This document shows positions 12,576 to 23,436 of a stretch of DNA of 64,000 nt, piece by piece; within the stretch, counting starts at the first letter, position 1, and each line of letters begins with the position of its first letter. The stretch comes from Pictodentalium vernedei (taxonomy: Eukaryota > Mollusca > Scaphopoda > Dentaliida > Dentaliidae): positions 1,546,457-1,610,456 of the forward strand of contig CM062292.1 in NCBI GenBank assembly GCA_031216915.1, in the 5' to 3' direction. The position numbers were made by a program, and so were the translations under genes. Below the pieces are notes generated by a model. The model worked only from the letters and a program-made list of their open reading frames with translations. It made no database searches and had not been told where the DNA came from.

Positions 12576-12826
12576 TTAACACTTTACCCAACGCAGACGA
12601 TATCAAAATTTATTATTTTAAATATCATTTTTTTTAATTTTTCAAAAAATTTCAACAAAACCATATCATGTGACCCCTCGTTGGAACGAGCTCGTCGAGC
12701 TCGTTCCAACGAGGGGTCACATGATATGGTTTGGTTGAAATTTTTTGAAAAATAACATTTTTTTCAACTGCTGAATTTGCATATTACGCGGGCGGATGCG
12801 GGCGATTCGTTGGGTAAAGGGGTTAA
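12576..12826. mobile_element. piggyBac-like palindromic MITE, copy 2
   Basis: TTAA at 12576-12579 and 12823-12826 flank inverted CACTTTACCCAACG/CGTTGGGTAAAGG termini. The core is the same ACCCCTCGTTGGAACGAGCT palindrome, flanked by arms reading AAAACCATATCATGTG. One side carries GCAGACGATATCAAAATTTA and the other GCGGGCGGATGCGGGCGATT, so the outer arms are asymmetric while the inner part is nearly perfect. Non-coding. Confidence 0.8.
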
Positions 12827-13191
12827 AAGTTTATAGTTATTTATTAGCATTTAGGGTAATTTCCAGCTGTTGTAGCTATACCCTAATTACAACAAAGGAT
12901 AGTCACGTTTATCCAATCGTTTTTAATCATGTTAATCCCTTTAGACGATTTGCGTCCCACGTATTGGCCACCAGGTCTCATTTTGCCAATGAAACAGAAC
13001 TGTTATACCATAGTAGACCAGTACTACATCACACGCATGGGCTCCGGAAAATGGAACTAATTTCCTGGATGATTGTCATAAAAATCTTGAATCGATTGGT
13101 TGCTTTGTTGTACTTTCGTATTACGCGGAGTAGATCGTTATTTGCAGATGGAGGTATATTAGGGATACCATAGAGGATGTCAGTAACAGAA

Positions 13192-13427
13192 TTAACCCTT
13201 TACCTAACATGAAAAGCAGACGACACTTGCAAAAAAAATTCGTGAATAACTAATTTTTTTCATTTTTGTCTCAAAAACATAGGTTATGACCCCCCGTTGA
13301 AACGAGCTCGACCAGCTCGTTCTAATGAGGGGTCATAACCTATGTTTTTGAGACAAAAAATAAAAAAATAATGAAAATTAATTGGCGATTTTGGGGAATT
13401 TTGGCCGTACGTTGGGTAAAGGGTTAA
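13192..13427. mobile_element. piggyBac-like palindromic MITE, copy 3
   Basis: TTAA at 13192-13195 and 13424-13427, termini TTAACCCTTTACC/GGGTAAAGGGTTAA. The core arms read CAAAAACATAGGTTATGACC, the same subtype as the copy at 5228. The palindrome centre has substitutions (CCCCGTTGAAACG), so this copy is a little more diverged. Non-coding. Confidence 0.8.
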
Positions 13428-13779
13428 CTGTGATGTTGTCCAAGTCCTGTTGCAGTATTAATCTATTATTAGAATACCTTTGCAGACAAGATAAATATGC
13501 GATGTGTGTTTCATTCCGTTACCACACATTGTTGTGTCATGAAAATAATTTTGAAATTTGTCAACATTTTTTAAGTCAGTACATGCATTACTTAGCCTGC
13601 AATGCAGTATATTCATGTTCCGCAAACATGTCCCAAAATACGATGGAGGCATGCATACTCCTCTTTAAAATGCTCAGTAAATTCACTAAAAGCTTCCAGG
13701 TTCTTCATTCCGATGTGAAGTGATTTCCACTCTAAACATGCCAGATGGAATGAAAGAACTGTTCAATACTTCATCGCGC

Positions 13780-16082
13780 ATCGGAGGAATTTTGAAATTC
13801 GAACAAGCATGTGTGTTATATGGTGATTAGTCCTGAAACGTTTAGGGTAATAGTTCCAACAAACACGTGTGTTATATGGTGAGTAGCTCTGGAGCGTTTG
13901 GGTAATAGTTCCAACAAGCAACGTGTGGTATATGGTGAGTAGTCCTGAAATGTGTGGGGTAATAGTTCCAACACGCACGTGCCTTATATGGTCAGGAGTT
14001 CTGAAACGTTTGGGGTAATAGTTCCAACAAGCACGTGTGTTATATGGTGAGTAGAACTGAAACGTTTGGGGTAATAGTTCGAACAAGCACGTGTGTTATA
14101 TGGTGAGTTGTCCTGAAACGTTTGGGGTAATAGTTCCAACAAGCACGTGTGTCATATGGTGAGTTGTCCTGAAACGTTTGGGGTAATAGTTCCAACAAGC
14201 ACGTGTGTTATATGGTGAGTAGTCCTGAAACGTTTGGGGTAATAATTCCAACAAGCACGTGTGTCATATGGTGAGTTGTCCTGAAACGTTTGGGGTAATA
14301 GTTCCAACAAGCACGTGTGTTATATGGTGAGTAGTCCTGAAACGTTTGGGGTAATAGTTCCAACAAGCACGTGTTATATGGTGAGTAGTCCTGAAACGTT
14401 TTGGGTAATAGTTCGAACAAGCACGTGTTATATGCGGAGTAGTCCTGAAACGTTTGGGGTAATAGTTCCAACAAGCACGTGTGTTATATGGTGAGTTGTC
14501 CTGAAACGTTTGGGGTAATAGTTCTAACAAGCACGTGTGTTATATGGTGTGCAGTCCTGAAATGTTTGGGGTAATAGTTCTAACAAACACGTGTGTTATG
14601 TGGTGAGTAGTCCTGAAACATTTGGGGTAACAGCGCGAACAAGCACGTGTGTTATATGGTGTGTAGTCCTGAAACGTTTGGGGTAATAGTTCGAACAAGC
14701 ACGTGTGTTATATGGTGTGTAGTCCTGAAATATTTGGGGTAACAGCGCGAACAAGCACGTGTGTTATATGGTGTGTAGTCATGAAACGTTTGGGGTAATA
14801 GTTCGAACAAGCACGTGTGTTATGTGTAGTCCTGAAACATTTGGGGTAACAGCGCGAACAAGCACGTGTGTTATACGGTGTGTAGTCATGAAACGTTTGG
14901 GATAATAGTTCGAACAAGCACGTGTGTTATATGGTGTGTAGTCCTGAAACATTTGGGGTAACAGCGCGAACAAGCACGTGTGTTATATGGTGAGTAGTCC
15001 TGAAACGTTTGGGGTAATAGTTCGAACAAGCACGTGTGTTATATGGTGTGTAGTCATGAAACGTTTGGGATAATAGTTCGAACAAGCACGTGTGTTATAT
15101 GGTGTGTAGTCCTGAAACATTTGGAGTAACAGCGCGAACAAGCACGTGTGTTATATGGTGAGTAGTCCTGAAACGTTTGGGGTAATAGTTCGAACAGGCA
15201 CGTGTGTTATATGGTGTGTAGTCCTGAAACATTTGGGGTAACAGCGCGAACAAGCACGTGTGTTATATGGTGTGTAGTCATGAAACGTTTGGGGTAATAG
15301 TTCGAACAAGCACGTGTGTTATATGGTGTGTAGTCCTGAAACATTTGGGGTAACAGCGCGAACAAGCGCGTGTGCTATATGGTGAGTAGTCCTGAAACGT
15401 TTGGGGTAATAATTCCAACAAGCACGCGTGTTATATGGTGAGTAGTCCTGAAACGTTTGGGGTAATAATTCCAACAAGCACGCGTATTATGTGGTGTGTA
15501 GTCATGAAACGTTTTGGGTAATACTTCGAACAAGCACGTGTTATATGCGGAGTAGTCCTGAAATGTTTGGGGTAATAGTTCTAACAAGCACGTGTGTTAT
15601 GTGGTGAGTAGTCCTGAAACGTTTGTGGTAACAGCGCGAACAAGCACGTGTGTTATATGGTGTGTAGTCCTGAAACGTTTGGGGTAATAGTTCGAACAAG
15701 CACGTGTGTTATATGGTGAGGAGAACTGAAACGTTTGGGGTAATAATTCCAACAAGCACGTGTGTTATATGGTGATTAGGCCTGAAACGTTTGGGGTAAT
15801 AGTTCGAACAAGCACGTGTGTTATATGGTGAGTTCTCCTGAAACGTGTGGGGTAATAGTTCCAACAAGCACGTGTGTTATATGGTGAGTAGAACTGAAAC
15901 GTTTGGGGTAATAGTTCCAACAAGCATGTGTGTTATATGGTGAATAGTCCTGAAACGTTTAGGGTAATAGTTCGAACAAGCACGAGTTATATGGTGTGTA
16001 GTCCTGAAACGTTTGGGGTAACAGCGCGAACAAGCACGTGTGTTATATGGTGAGTAGTCCTGAAACGTTTGGGGTAATAGTT
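13780..16082. repeat. 56-bp minisatellite, about 40 copies
   Basis: The unit contains GTCCTGAAACGTTTGGGGTA followed by ATAGTTCGAACAAGCACGTG and TGTTATATGGTGAGTA. There are at least two alternating variants, one with ATAGTTCGAACAAG and one with ACAGCGCGAACAAG, which between about 14590 and 15400 come in a semi-regular order. The array ends abruptly at 16082 inside a decayed LINE coding sequence. The short open frames on the minus strand (ELLPQTFQDYSPYNT repeats) are by-products. Confidence 0.95.
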
Positions 16083-16393
16083 TCTAAAAGTACGTCGGGA
16101 CATCTCCAATGAGGAGTTTGGTGTGGCCACCATCTTTTGCATTTTTAGTCGTTGTTCTAAAGTTTCCCAGCTGAGTTCAAAAAATACTTTTGAATGCGGT
16201 ACCGACCTAGTGAGTTCAGTTATTATCCTCCGGTCTTCCATGTGTATTTTGTTTAGTTTAAAAAGTAAGTAATTTGGAGCTTCAGCCCATACTACATCTT
16301 TGTACTCTGATATTGGAAGTATAAAAGATTTGTAAATTATTTCAAGAATTCTTTTTCTCAGGATACATTCACGTTTTCTCAACTGGGACAAAT
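16083..16393 (-). pseudogene. LINE reverse transcriptase carboxy-terminal fragment
   Basis: The minus-strand frame contains LEIIYKSFILPISEYKDVVW, the conserved thumb-side segment of jockey/CR1-like non-LTR reverse transcriptases (a Tyr-x-x-x-Ile-x-Pro-x-x-Glu-Tyr pattern followed by VVW). It is followed by LTRSVPHSKVFFELSWETLE. This is the carboxy-terminal part of ORF2. The fragment is cut at its 3' side by the 56-bp minisatellite. The matching palm domain lies at about 17196-17330 on the same strand, about 800 bp upstream in the reading direction. They are probably pieces of one element separated by later insertions. Confidence 0.75.
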
Positions 16394-16758
16394 ATGTGTA
16401 TGCCAGGTCAAATCGGCTTGTGATGTTAATTCGACCATGTGTGTGTGTGCAGCTGTGAGGTTCAGAAGTATTCCCTAAACCTTATAATCGGATTCACGGT
16501 TACTACTTTCCCGGTAAATAACATGATCAGTTAAAAGTAATGAGCCACTGCTGGGCTCATTCTAATACAAAATGAATATTTCACCAATGCTAACCCTGCT
16601 TGTGTGGAGTTGGTACATCGGGGAGTCTGGCAGGTGCTCAGTGGATGGTGGTTCACTCCAGGTGTCTGACTCTAGGTGACCCTGGCTATCGAAATTGTCA
16701 TTAAAACTCCAATGAGAAACAAATAAAATTATGAGCTATCCAGTCTCTGCAATATGTG
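16394..16758. other. Mostly unidentified, with a short SINE-like fragment
   Basis: The run AATGCTAACCCTGCTTGTGT near 16588-16612 is identical to part of the SINE at 37289-37656, and the following GGGGAGTCTGG is loosely similar. The rest is unidentified, probably decayed LINE between the two coding fragments. Confidence 0.4.
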
Positions 16759-17008
16759 TTAACCCTTTACCCAACGAATCGCCCGCATCCGCCCGCGTAA
16801 TATGCAAATTCAGCAGTTGAAAAAATATTATTTTTCAAAAAATTTCAACAAAACCATATCATGTGACCCCTTGCTGGAACGAGCTCATCGAGCTCGTTCC
16901 AACGAGGGGTCACATGATATGGTTTTGTTGAATTTTTTTTTAAAAATGTTAAAAAATGATATTTAAAATAATAAATTTTGATATCGTCTGCATTGGGTAA
17001 AGGGTTAA
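16759..17008. mobile_element. piggyBac-like palindromic MITE, copy 4 (inverted)
   Basis: TTAA at 16759-16762 and 17005-17008. Same subtype as the copies at 12576 and 23437 (arms with AACCATATCATGTGACCCC) but in the opposite orientation: the GAATCGCCCGCATCCGCCCG arm is on the left and GATATCGTCTGCATTGGG on the right. It is inserted in the decayed LINE. Confidence 0.8.
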
Positions 17009-17009
17009 G

Positions 17010-17198
17010 TTGATGATTATTATCTCTATTGATGTGACCCAGATCAGATTGTTTATTATCTCTATTGATGTGACCCAGATCAGATTGTTTATTATCTCTA
17101 TTGATGTGACCCAGATCAGATTGTTTATTATCTCTATTGATGTGACCCAGATCAGATTGTTTATTATCTCTATTGATGTGACCCAGATCAGATTGTTT
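17010..17198. repeat. 36-bp minisatellite inside a LINE coding fragment, about 5 copies
   Basis: The unit TTATCTCTATTGATGTGACC plus CAGATCAGATTGTT is repeated about five times. On the minus strand the unit keeps the reading frame of the neighbouring reverse transcriptase fragment and encodes repeats of QSDLGHINRDNK. The array sits directly after the palm Phe-Ala-Asp-Asp motif, so it looks like an expansion of reverse transcriptase coding sequence, not a separate satellite insertion. Confidence 0.85.
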
Positions 17199-17330
17199 CT
17201 TTGTAAGACACGTATCGTCTGCGAACAACCTACTCGAATCTCTAGAGGACATATATTCAGAAATGTCATTGATGTAAATCAACAAGAAAAACGGTCCTAA
17301 CACTGAGCTCTGCAGTACTCCACACTTAAA
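17199..17330 (-). pseudogene. LINE reverse transcriptase palm fragment
   Basis: Minus-strand translation gives GVLQSSVLGPFFLLIYINDI followed shortly by LFADDT. These are the fingers/palm motifs of non-LTR reverse transcriptases, including the catalytic Asp pair. This fragment lies upstream of the thumb fragment at 16083-16393 in the reading direction. It is truncated on its 5' side and too short to be functional. Confidence 0.8.
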
Positions 17331-17372
17331 ATAGAGAGATTTGCTATCTGTGTTGGGCTTGGGATCTGGGTT

Positions 17373-17740
17373 AAATATATTATTTCAATAAACGTTTGAA
17401 ACATTCTATTGACATCTTGCATTATTGTTGAATATTCCTGATAAAAATGAGGGTGATTTGATGACTTTTGGACCTAAAAAATACAATTTACTTTTTGTGT
17501 GTTTTTGTAGGGAATTCCCTGAAAAGTATGTGCACGTGACCGGTACTTCCCTTTGTGTCAGTTTTTCTCTCTTATATGTTGCATGAGCCCCTGTTTTCAG
17601 ATCAGAAAAAGTTGTCTGAAGGGCTATACTTGACAGTGATATTTGAATGCCAAAATTAAAGTGATGCGATCATATTTTTTCCGCCTGAACGTTATAATGG
17701 TCGCCTATGGGAAATATTTAGTTCTGTGATACCTATAGGA
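17373..17740. repeat. Direct repeat, left copy (~368 bp), possibly LTR-like
   Basis: Starts AAATATATTATTTCAATAAA and ends TTCTGTGATACCTATAGG. It is repeated in the same orientation, with a handful of substitutions, at 19909-20275. The two copies flank about 2.2 kb without recognisable genes. This could be a small LTR-type (TRIM-like) element or a dispersed repeat hit twice. TG...CA ends and a primer binding site are not evident. Confidence 0.7.
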
Positions 17741-18762
17741 AATATGTTTTTTGGCTTCCAAACCAGATTCAGTTATTATTTTGGGGGATTATTTCACATT
17801 TAAATATTTATTTGGGAACCACATATCTTACCAAACTATTTTATTGTTTTGAAGAGTTATATTTTTGTCACAGTCAGCAATAAAAGCTATATATTTCCAA
17901 AACTAAGGCTGTTCATGCAAGCAAATTCACATCTTGAGCAAGTGTATTCCCCATGAGCACACTATAACCTCTGGCAGCTGTTAACTAACAGCCTATCTTA
18001 TCCTATTAACATATTTATTTAAAACATGGTTTCCCCTCATAGTACTAGGGGCAGGGAGGATTCCAAATCTTCCAACCCCCTCCCAAATCACCATTCAAAC
18101 ACAGACAGAAAACCTACACTGCCCTTCTATTCACTAGTATTTAGAAGTTTTTCTCTTCTATATCATGCTCTTCAAAATGTTGGAAAACAATTCCTTCATT
18201 TAAAGAGTATTCTGGAACACAAATTTGAGGAGGGATGAGGCTACAGTGGAAAATAACATAATAAAATTACAAATGTGAGTGAATGGCATTTGTGTAGAGC
18301 TACCAATATAGTTGTCTAGTACTAGTGCTGTCATGGTTCCCATGATACAGCACAAATTTACAGTGACAGTTGTGAAATATTGCTCTTTCCCTGAACCAAG
18401 TCCCCCCTCCCACACATATTTAATCCTTCTGTTGATGATAAACATTTGGAAAGACTGAACAGCATGTTTTTAGAGGCTGAAGTTAGTTTCATACACTTTC
18501 AGTTTCTTATGATTTACTTTAAGGCTACTGCACTCATGGTCAATTGAGTTATTTTTCAATTTAACAACCTTGCCCTGGCTTTTTCACTATATTTTTCATT
18601 GTATGTCATTCAGTACTCTCATGTAGACCTTCTACATGTGTGACTGCAAGCCTGTCTGTCTGTGTGTCTGTGTGTCTGTCTCTTCATCAGACATGATGTT
18701 TCTTTGCTTTTCACTTGCCTGGATCTACATTTCCAGTAATTGGCAGCTGACTAACTCCCCCC

Positions 18763-18793
<31 letters not shown>

Positions 18794-19908
18794 AAGTATA
18801 TTAAACATCAAATACCACTATATTCTTGAAGCAAGTGTCTGATTCATCCTCTTTGGAAACATGTTTTCGACAATTTCATGCTTTTTGCCAGAATGGGTGT
18901 CTGTGGGGATTAAAACAAAGGTTATGAAAGCGCACTTATGGGAACTTGCAGCATAAGCATGGCCTTATAGAATCAATATTTGATGGTTTTAGGTATCTTA
19001 CCAGTGTTATGAGATATCACAGTAGCAGGTACTGGGCATTCTGTTGGAAAAGAAACACTGTTTTATGTTTTGTCAGTGCCTTACCAATGACTCTATGTGC
19101 CTTTACTGAGAAAACTGAGGCTTTTCCTTTACAAAAATTGCAAAATATTCATCAAACACAATGTGAAATGTCTTCAGAAGTCAGACCGTGATTTAAAAAC
19201 TATTACAGATGGGAAAGTTCATATCACAGTAGGTTTGTTTTGGGTCAATATCAATTAAATTATGAATTATATCATAGATTTTGAGGAAAAGGGGCATACC
19301 GGGGGTCCTATTCAGGGCAAAATTTTACTACATCAGATGGTAGAATAAAATTTGACATCAGTTGTTAGTTTAAACTGGTAGAGCCCTTTCATATTGGTGA
19401 AATATATAGCTGCATACCCAATTTTGGAAACAAAATTGACATTAATATTGTTCCATCGGGGTTGGGACACTGTTTTGCTTGCAGTATGGTTAAATGAGAC
19501 AGATTTTTTCTAAAAAGATTTTGTCCTGATGCAGATTTTAGTTTTATTTTGGGACCAGGGTAGTTTTTTAAAGAAAGCTGTAAATTCTCATCCTTCTCAA
19601 TTAATTTATAACGTAACAGGATAGAAAAATCTTTTGGAGGCAATATCAGATTTCAAGCCCACTTGACAAAGTTTGGACACTTTTCCTTAAAAGAGCAAAT
19701 ATTCCATGTTTTTGACTCAGCCAAAGCCAAAAGTTGCATTCTAATGCAGAAATGACTCTTTTATCTCAATGAAGTGGTAAAATGTCTCTTTGGTGGGGTT
19801 GGGGATGATTATAGGTATCGCAGAACTAAATATTGAAATTAGAGTGAACCGCCTTAAAATGTTGCACTAGGAAATGATGCAATCTCTAAAAATAAACAGC
19901 TTTGGGAA
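17741..19908. other. No gene recognised
   Basis: AT-rich sequence between the two 368-bp direct repeats. It contains a poly-C tract followed by a CA microsatellite near 18757-18795 and a TCTG-rich patch near 18652-18682. None of the open frames (for example 18946-19191 plus or 19389-19643 minus) shows a recognisable domain. Confidence 0.45.
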
Positions 19909-20275
19909 AATATATTGTTTCAATAAACGTTTGAAACATTCTATTGACATCTTGCATTATTGTTGAATATTCCTGATAAAAATGAGGGTGATTTGATGAC
20001 TATTGGACCTAAAAAATACAAATTACTTTTTGTGTGTTTTTGTAGGGAATTCCCCGAAAAATATGTCCACGTGACCGGTACTTCCCTTTGTGTCAGTTTT
20101 CCTCTCTTATTTGTTGCATGACCCCCTATTTTTAGATCAGAAAAAGTTGTCTGAAGGCCTATACTTGACAGTGATATTTGAATGCCAAAATTAAAGTGAT
20201 GCGATCATATTTTTTCCGCCTGGACGTTATAGTAGTCGCCTATGGGAAACTATTTAGTTCTGTGATACCTAAAGG
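19909..20275. repeat. Direct repeat, right copy (~367 bp)
   Basis: Second copy of the 17373-17740 segment, same orientation. It shares runs such as TTGAAACATTCTATTGACAT and GACCGGTACTTCCCTTTGTG, with scattered single-base changes. Homology stops at about 20275, where the left copy continues with AAATATG and this copy with CAATGG. Confidence 0.75.
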
Positions 20276-21418
20276 CAATGGACCTCGAATTCGGGTATTT
20301 TGTAGAACAGCTTTTAGGAGGATGTTTCCGTGCAGTGAGTCCGCCCTTGAATGCAAGAAAGTTGGCGTGATATACAACTACCACTCTACACTGCTCAATA
20401 CTGATAGTCATATGTTAGTAAGTATGTAATAATTGAAGAGGTAGCTGGAATCTGGAGCACAACGGAAGTACTACGAACGACGATTAGCAAGAGACTGTTA
20501 GGTGGGTTACAACGGAAGCACTACGAATGGCGATAAGCAAGAGACTGTTAGGTATTATGTGATGAAAAGGTATCGTCTCGATGAGGAAACAGAGAAAGGT
20601 TGTAGAAATAGACAAACAAATATTACGTATTTACAAGAATTACCATAAAACACAACATTACGAAGTATGATAGGAAACTGAGGATATCGGCTTAAAGAAA
20701 TGTATCGTAGACAGTTCGTTTAATATTGAATTAGCTAGTTTGGCCACCATTTACGATGCCTACTTTACAGACCGGTGCATATAGCAGGGTATTCAGGTCG
20801 AAGTTTCAGAACAGAATGATGTGATTTTATGCCTCAGTGATGGGTTTCTTTTGGAAAATCGATAAATGTCGGTATTACGTCAATCACAACCCCGTAGGTT
20901 GTAGTGAACGCGCAGTTCATCACGTGGACGTTATCAACAACTCTTCCCTTCTCCAACTACACGTTCATTGCTCTGTCCAGCACAAGGAATAAATTTGAAA
21001 AGAGAATTAAATTACCTTAACAGCTCGAACAGTGTAATATGACGAGGTATCGATCGACATAAAAATGAACATTAACAAGCTGAATCTAAAAATGTGTGCA
21101 TTTCAGCTAACATTTTTGTTTCGCCCTTTGATACGCGATAAAGAGGGATGTATACATTGATTAAAGAGCAGTTACTGCAATAGATGAAATTAAATGTTTG
21201 ATATATTATTTTAAATAAATACTAAAATCCGTTTCAAAATCTGGTAGTTGTCGGACCTATTTTCATTTTTGGGTAATTGGATAGATTTCCATTCAATCGA
21301 ACATACTCTCAGAGCCCTATTAGAAGCCTTTCGGGCTCATAACATTCACGTGCCACCATAGAAACCAAGATGGTGGCCACAATAGACAAAGTCAATAGAA
21401 CAGGTGTTAACCTAGTGC
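20276..21418. other. No gene recognised
   Basis: Contains a short imperfect duplication near 20465-20550 (ACAACGGAAGTACTACGAAC... and ACAACGGAAGCACTACGAAT..., each ending AAGAGACTGTTAGGT). No coding potential or transposon ends were recognised. Confidence 0.4.
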
Positions 21419-21431
21419 ATGCTAAGTGACA

Positions 21432-21796
21432 GGGGGCGCGGTGGCTCCGTAGGTAGAGGTGCAGGCTGCAAGCCGAGAGGTCCTCAGTTCGAATCCCACC
21501 TGCGGCAACCGCATTGTGTCCTTGGGCAAAACACTTCACCCCGCTTGCCTACATGGGGGCACGATGACGCTGTGTACTAAGGCGTACTGCACGTCGATGG
21601 TTCGCATGTCTTCAACCAATCTAACCATGCCTGTGCCGCCGTGCAGAGTTCAGAGTTACGATGTTGGGGAGCTGACACCTGTTCGTCGTTGCTCGGTGGT
21701 TCTCTCCGGGTACTCCGGCTTCCTCCACCCGTAAAACTGTCACCGACATGCTATCACCCTGGCTGTTAATGTGTTGTTAAACCCAAATAAAAAAAA
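21432..21796 (+). mobile_element. tRNA-headed SINE with 13-bp target duplication
   Basis: ATGCTAAGTGACA flanks the element at 21419-21431 and 21797-21809. The head has pol III promoter boxes of tRNA type: an A-box like GTGGCTCCGTAGGTAGAGG and a B-box within GGTCCTCAGTTCGAATCCC. The body contains TGTCCTTGGGCAAAACACTT and TCTCCGGGTACTCCGGCTTC, and the tail is AAATAAAAAAAAA. It closely resembles the copy at 37289-37656, so the family is well defined. It lies in the METTL24-like intron. Confidence 0.9.
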
Positions 21797-21849
21797 ATGC
21801 TAAGTGACACCACATATCATCATGATAGGAACGTCACAATTTGGTCGCT

Positions 21850-22960
21850 GATTTTGGCTACCATTACAATATATATATATCTTGTCCGAGTACTCACACA
21901 ATGCTTCTTTACATACAATGTGAACTTATACAAACGGGAGCAGGGTGGTACGTAACTTGTCTGGTCACTCATCCAACACGTCCTTACATACAGTGTTGAC
22001 TTGTAGAAAGGGGTACATGGCGGTATATAATTTGTCTGATTACTCGTCCAATACGTCCTTACATACAATTTGAATCTGAACAAAGGGAATGGGGTGGAAT
22101 ATGACATATCTGATTACTCTCCTAATACGTCCTTACATACAATATGGATTTGTACAAAGGGAACAGGGTGATGTATAACTTGTCTGACTATTCGTCCAAT
22201 ATCTCCTTACATACAATGTGTACTTGTACAAAAGGGAACAAGGTGGCATAAAACGTGTCTGGTTACCCGTCAAATACTTCCTTAAATACAGCGAGGACTT
22301 GTAGAAAGGGGAACAGGGTGGCATATAACTTGTCTGATTACTCGTCGAATACGTCCTTACATACAATGTGGACTTGTACAAAGGGGAACGTGGTGGTATA
22401 TAACGTGTCAGATTTCCCATCCAATACGGCCTTACATAGAGTGTTGACTTTTCAAAGGGGAACATGGTGATATTTAACTTGTCTGAATACTTTTCCAATA
22501 CACCCTTACATATAATGTGAACTTGCACAAAGGGGAACAGCGTTGAAAATAACTTCCCATCCAATACGTCCTTACATACAGAATGGACTTGTACAAAGGG
22601 GAACATGGTGGTATGTAACGTGTTAAATTCCCCATCCAATACGTCCTTACATACAGAATGGACTTGTACAAAGGGGAACATGGTGGTATGTAACGTGTTA
22701 AATTTCCCATCCAATACGTCCTTACATACATAATGGACTTGTACAAAGGGGAACATGGTGGTATGTAACGTGTTAAATTTCTCATCCAATACGGCTTTAT
22801 ACAGTGTGGACTTGTTGTACAAAGGGGAACAGATGGCATGTATCTCGTCTGATTACTTATGCAGTACATACTCAAATACAGTTTGAATTTGTACAAAAGG
22901 CAACGTTTTTGTGTATACCTATTCTGATAACGCCTCTAGCACGCTTTTACAAACATAGTG
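21850..22960. repeat. ~78-bp minisatellite, about 14 diverged copies
   Basis: The unit contains GTCCTTACATACAATGTGGA followed by CTTGTACAAAGGGGAACA, a GGTGGTATATAAC segment and a CATCCAATAC segment. Copies are far more diverged than in the other arrays, except for three nearly identical neighbours around 22560-22790. Reading frames across it are by-products. It sits immediately upstream of the methyltransferase exon at 23067. Confidence 0.9.
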
Positions 22961-23066
22961 AATTTGTAAATTTGGAAGCAGTGTTAAGAAACATGAATAT
23001 TAAACGTATATTGTCAATAAAAAATCCATTATATTACAGTTAAACTCTTACCTCTTAAATTTCCAG

Positions 23067-23195
23067 TTTTACAGATACTTCTGAAATTTACTGCCAGAGG
23101 AAGATCCGACTGGGAAGGCTCGGTGATGGAGGATGGGATGTTTGTGATGACCTTGGTGTCAAACCAACGAAACCTTGTTTAATTTACTCGTTCGG
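23067..23195 (+). CDS. Exon of a METTL24-like methyltransferase gene (conserved core segment)
   Basis: An acceptor TTAAATTTCCAG (ending at 23066) and a donor GG|GTAGGT (after 23195) bracket 129 bases. Read after one carried-over base, they encode EIYCQRKIRLGRLGDGGWDV then CDD, a Pro-rich stretch and CLIYSFG. The Ile-Arg-x-Gly, Gly-Asp-Gly-Gly-Trp-Asp and Tyr-Ser-Phe-Gly landmarks are characteristic of METTL24-like proteins, a family of putative S-adenosylmethionine-dependent methyltransferases often expanded in invertebrates. The phase (one base in, two bases out) matches the exon at 8330-8472. Downstream exons were not found in the window. Intact, no stops. The substrate is unknown. Confidence 0.8.
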
Positions 23196-23436
23196 GTAGG
23201 TTACTATTAATTACACAGGCTATGGTTATCTTCTATGTAAGCGAAATTGTCGCACAATATTGATTTTGAGAAACACAACTATCTATTTGCTTATTGTATT
23301 ACGCTCATCACAGGCGCATTTATTGGAAAGTAGGGGTATGACACCCCACCCCCTCTTCTAAAAATTCTCCTGTTTGGATATTTTCTTTTGGTTTGGAGTC
23401 TTGAATATCGATTTGTTCCTTCTAGTAGTCATGTAC

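Noticed and set aside
12796-13173. 125-codon plus-strand frame after the MITE
   Set aside because: It starts inside the MITE terminus and has no recognised domain. Faint LINE-like text on the other strand near 13440-13500 was too weak to annotate.
9395-16082. CRISPR-like arrays
   Set aside because: Units are directly adjacent with no unique spacers, and the context is eukaryotic. They are minisatellites.
18946-19643. Genes at 18946-19191 (+) and 19389-19643 (-)
   Set aside because: Short, no domain, no splice or promoter context, in AT-rich sequence between direct repeats.
21432-21510. A tRNA gene
   Set aside because: A- and B-box-like sequences are present, but the body, A-rich tail and target duplication show a tRNA-derived SINE. 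The same applies to 37289-37360.
22133-22896. Cys/Tyr-rich proteins (229 and 140 codons, minus) over the 78-bp array
   Set aside because: Repeat by-products: the peptide changes frame with the array and has no initiation context or family.
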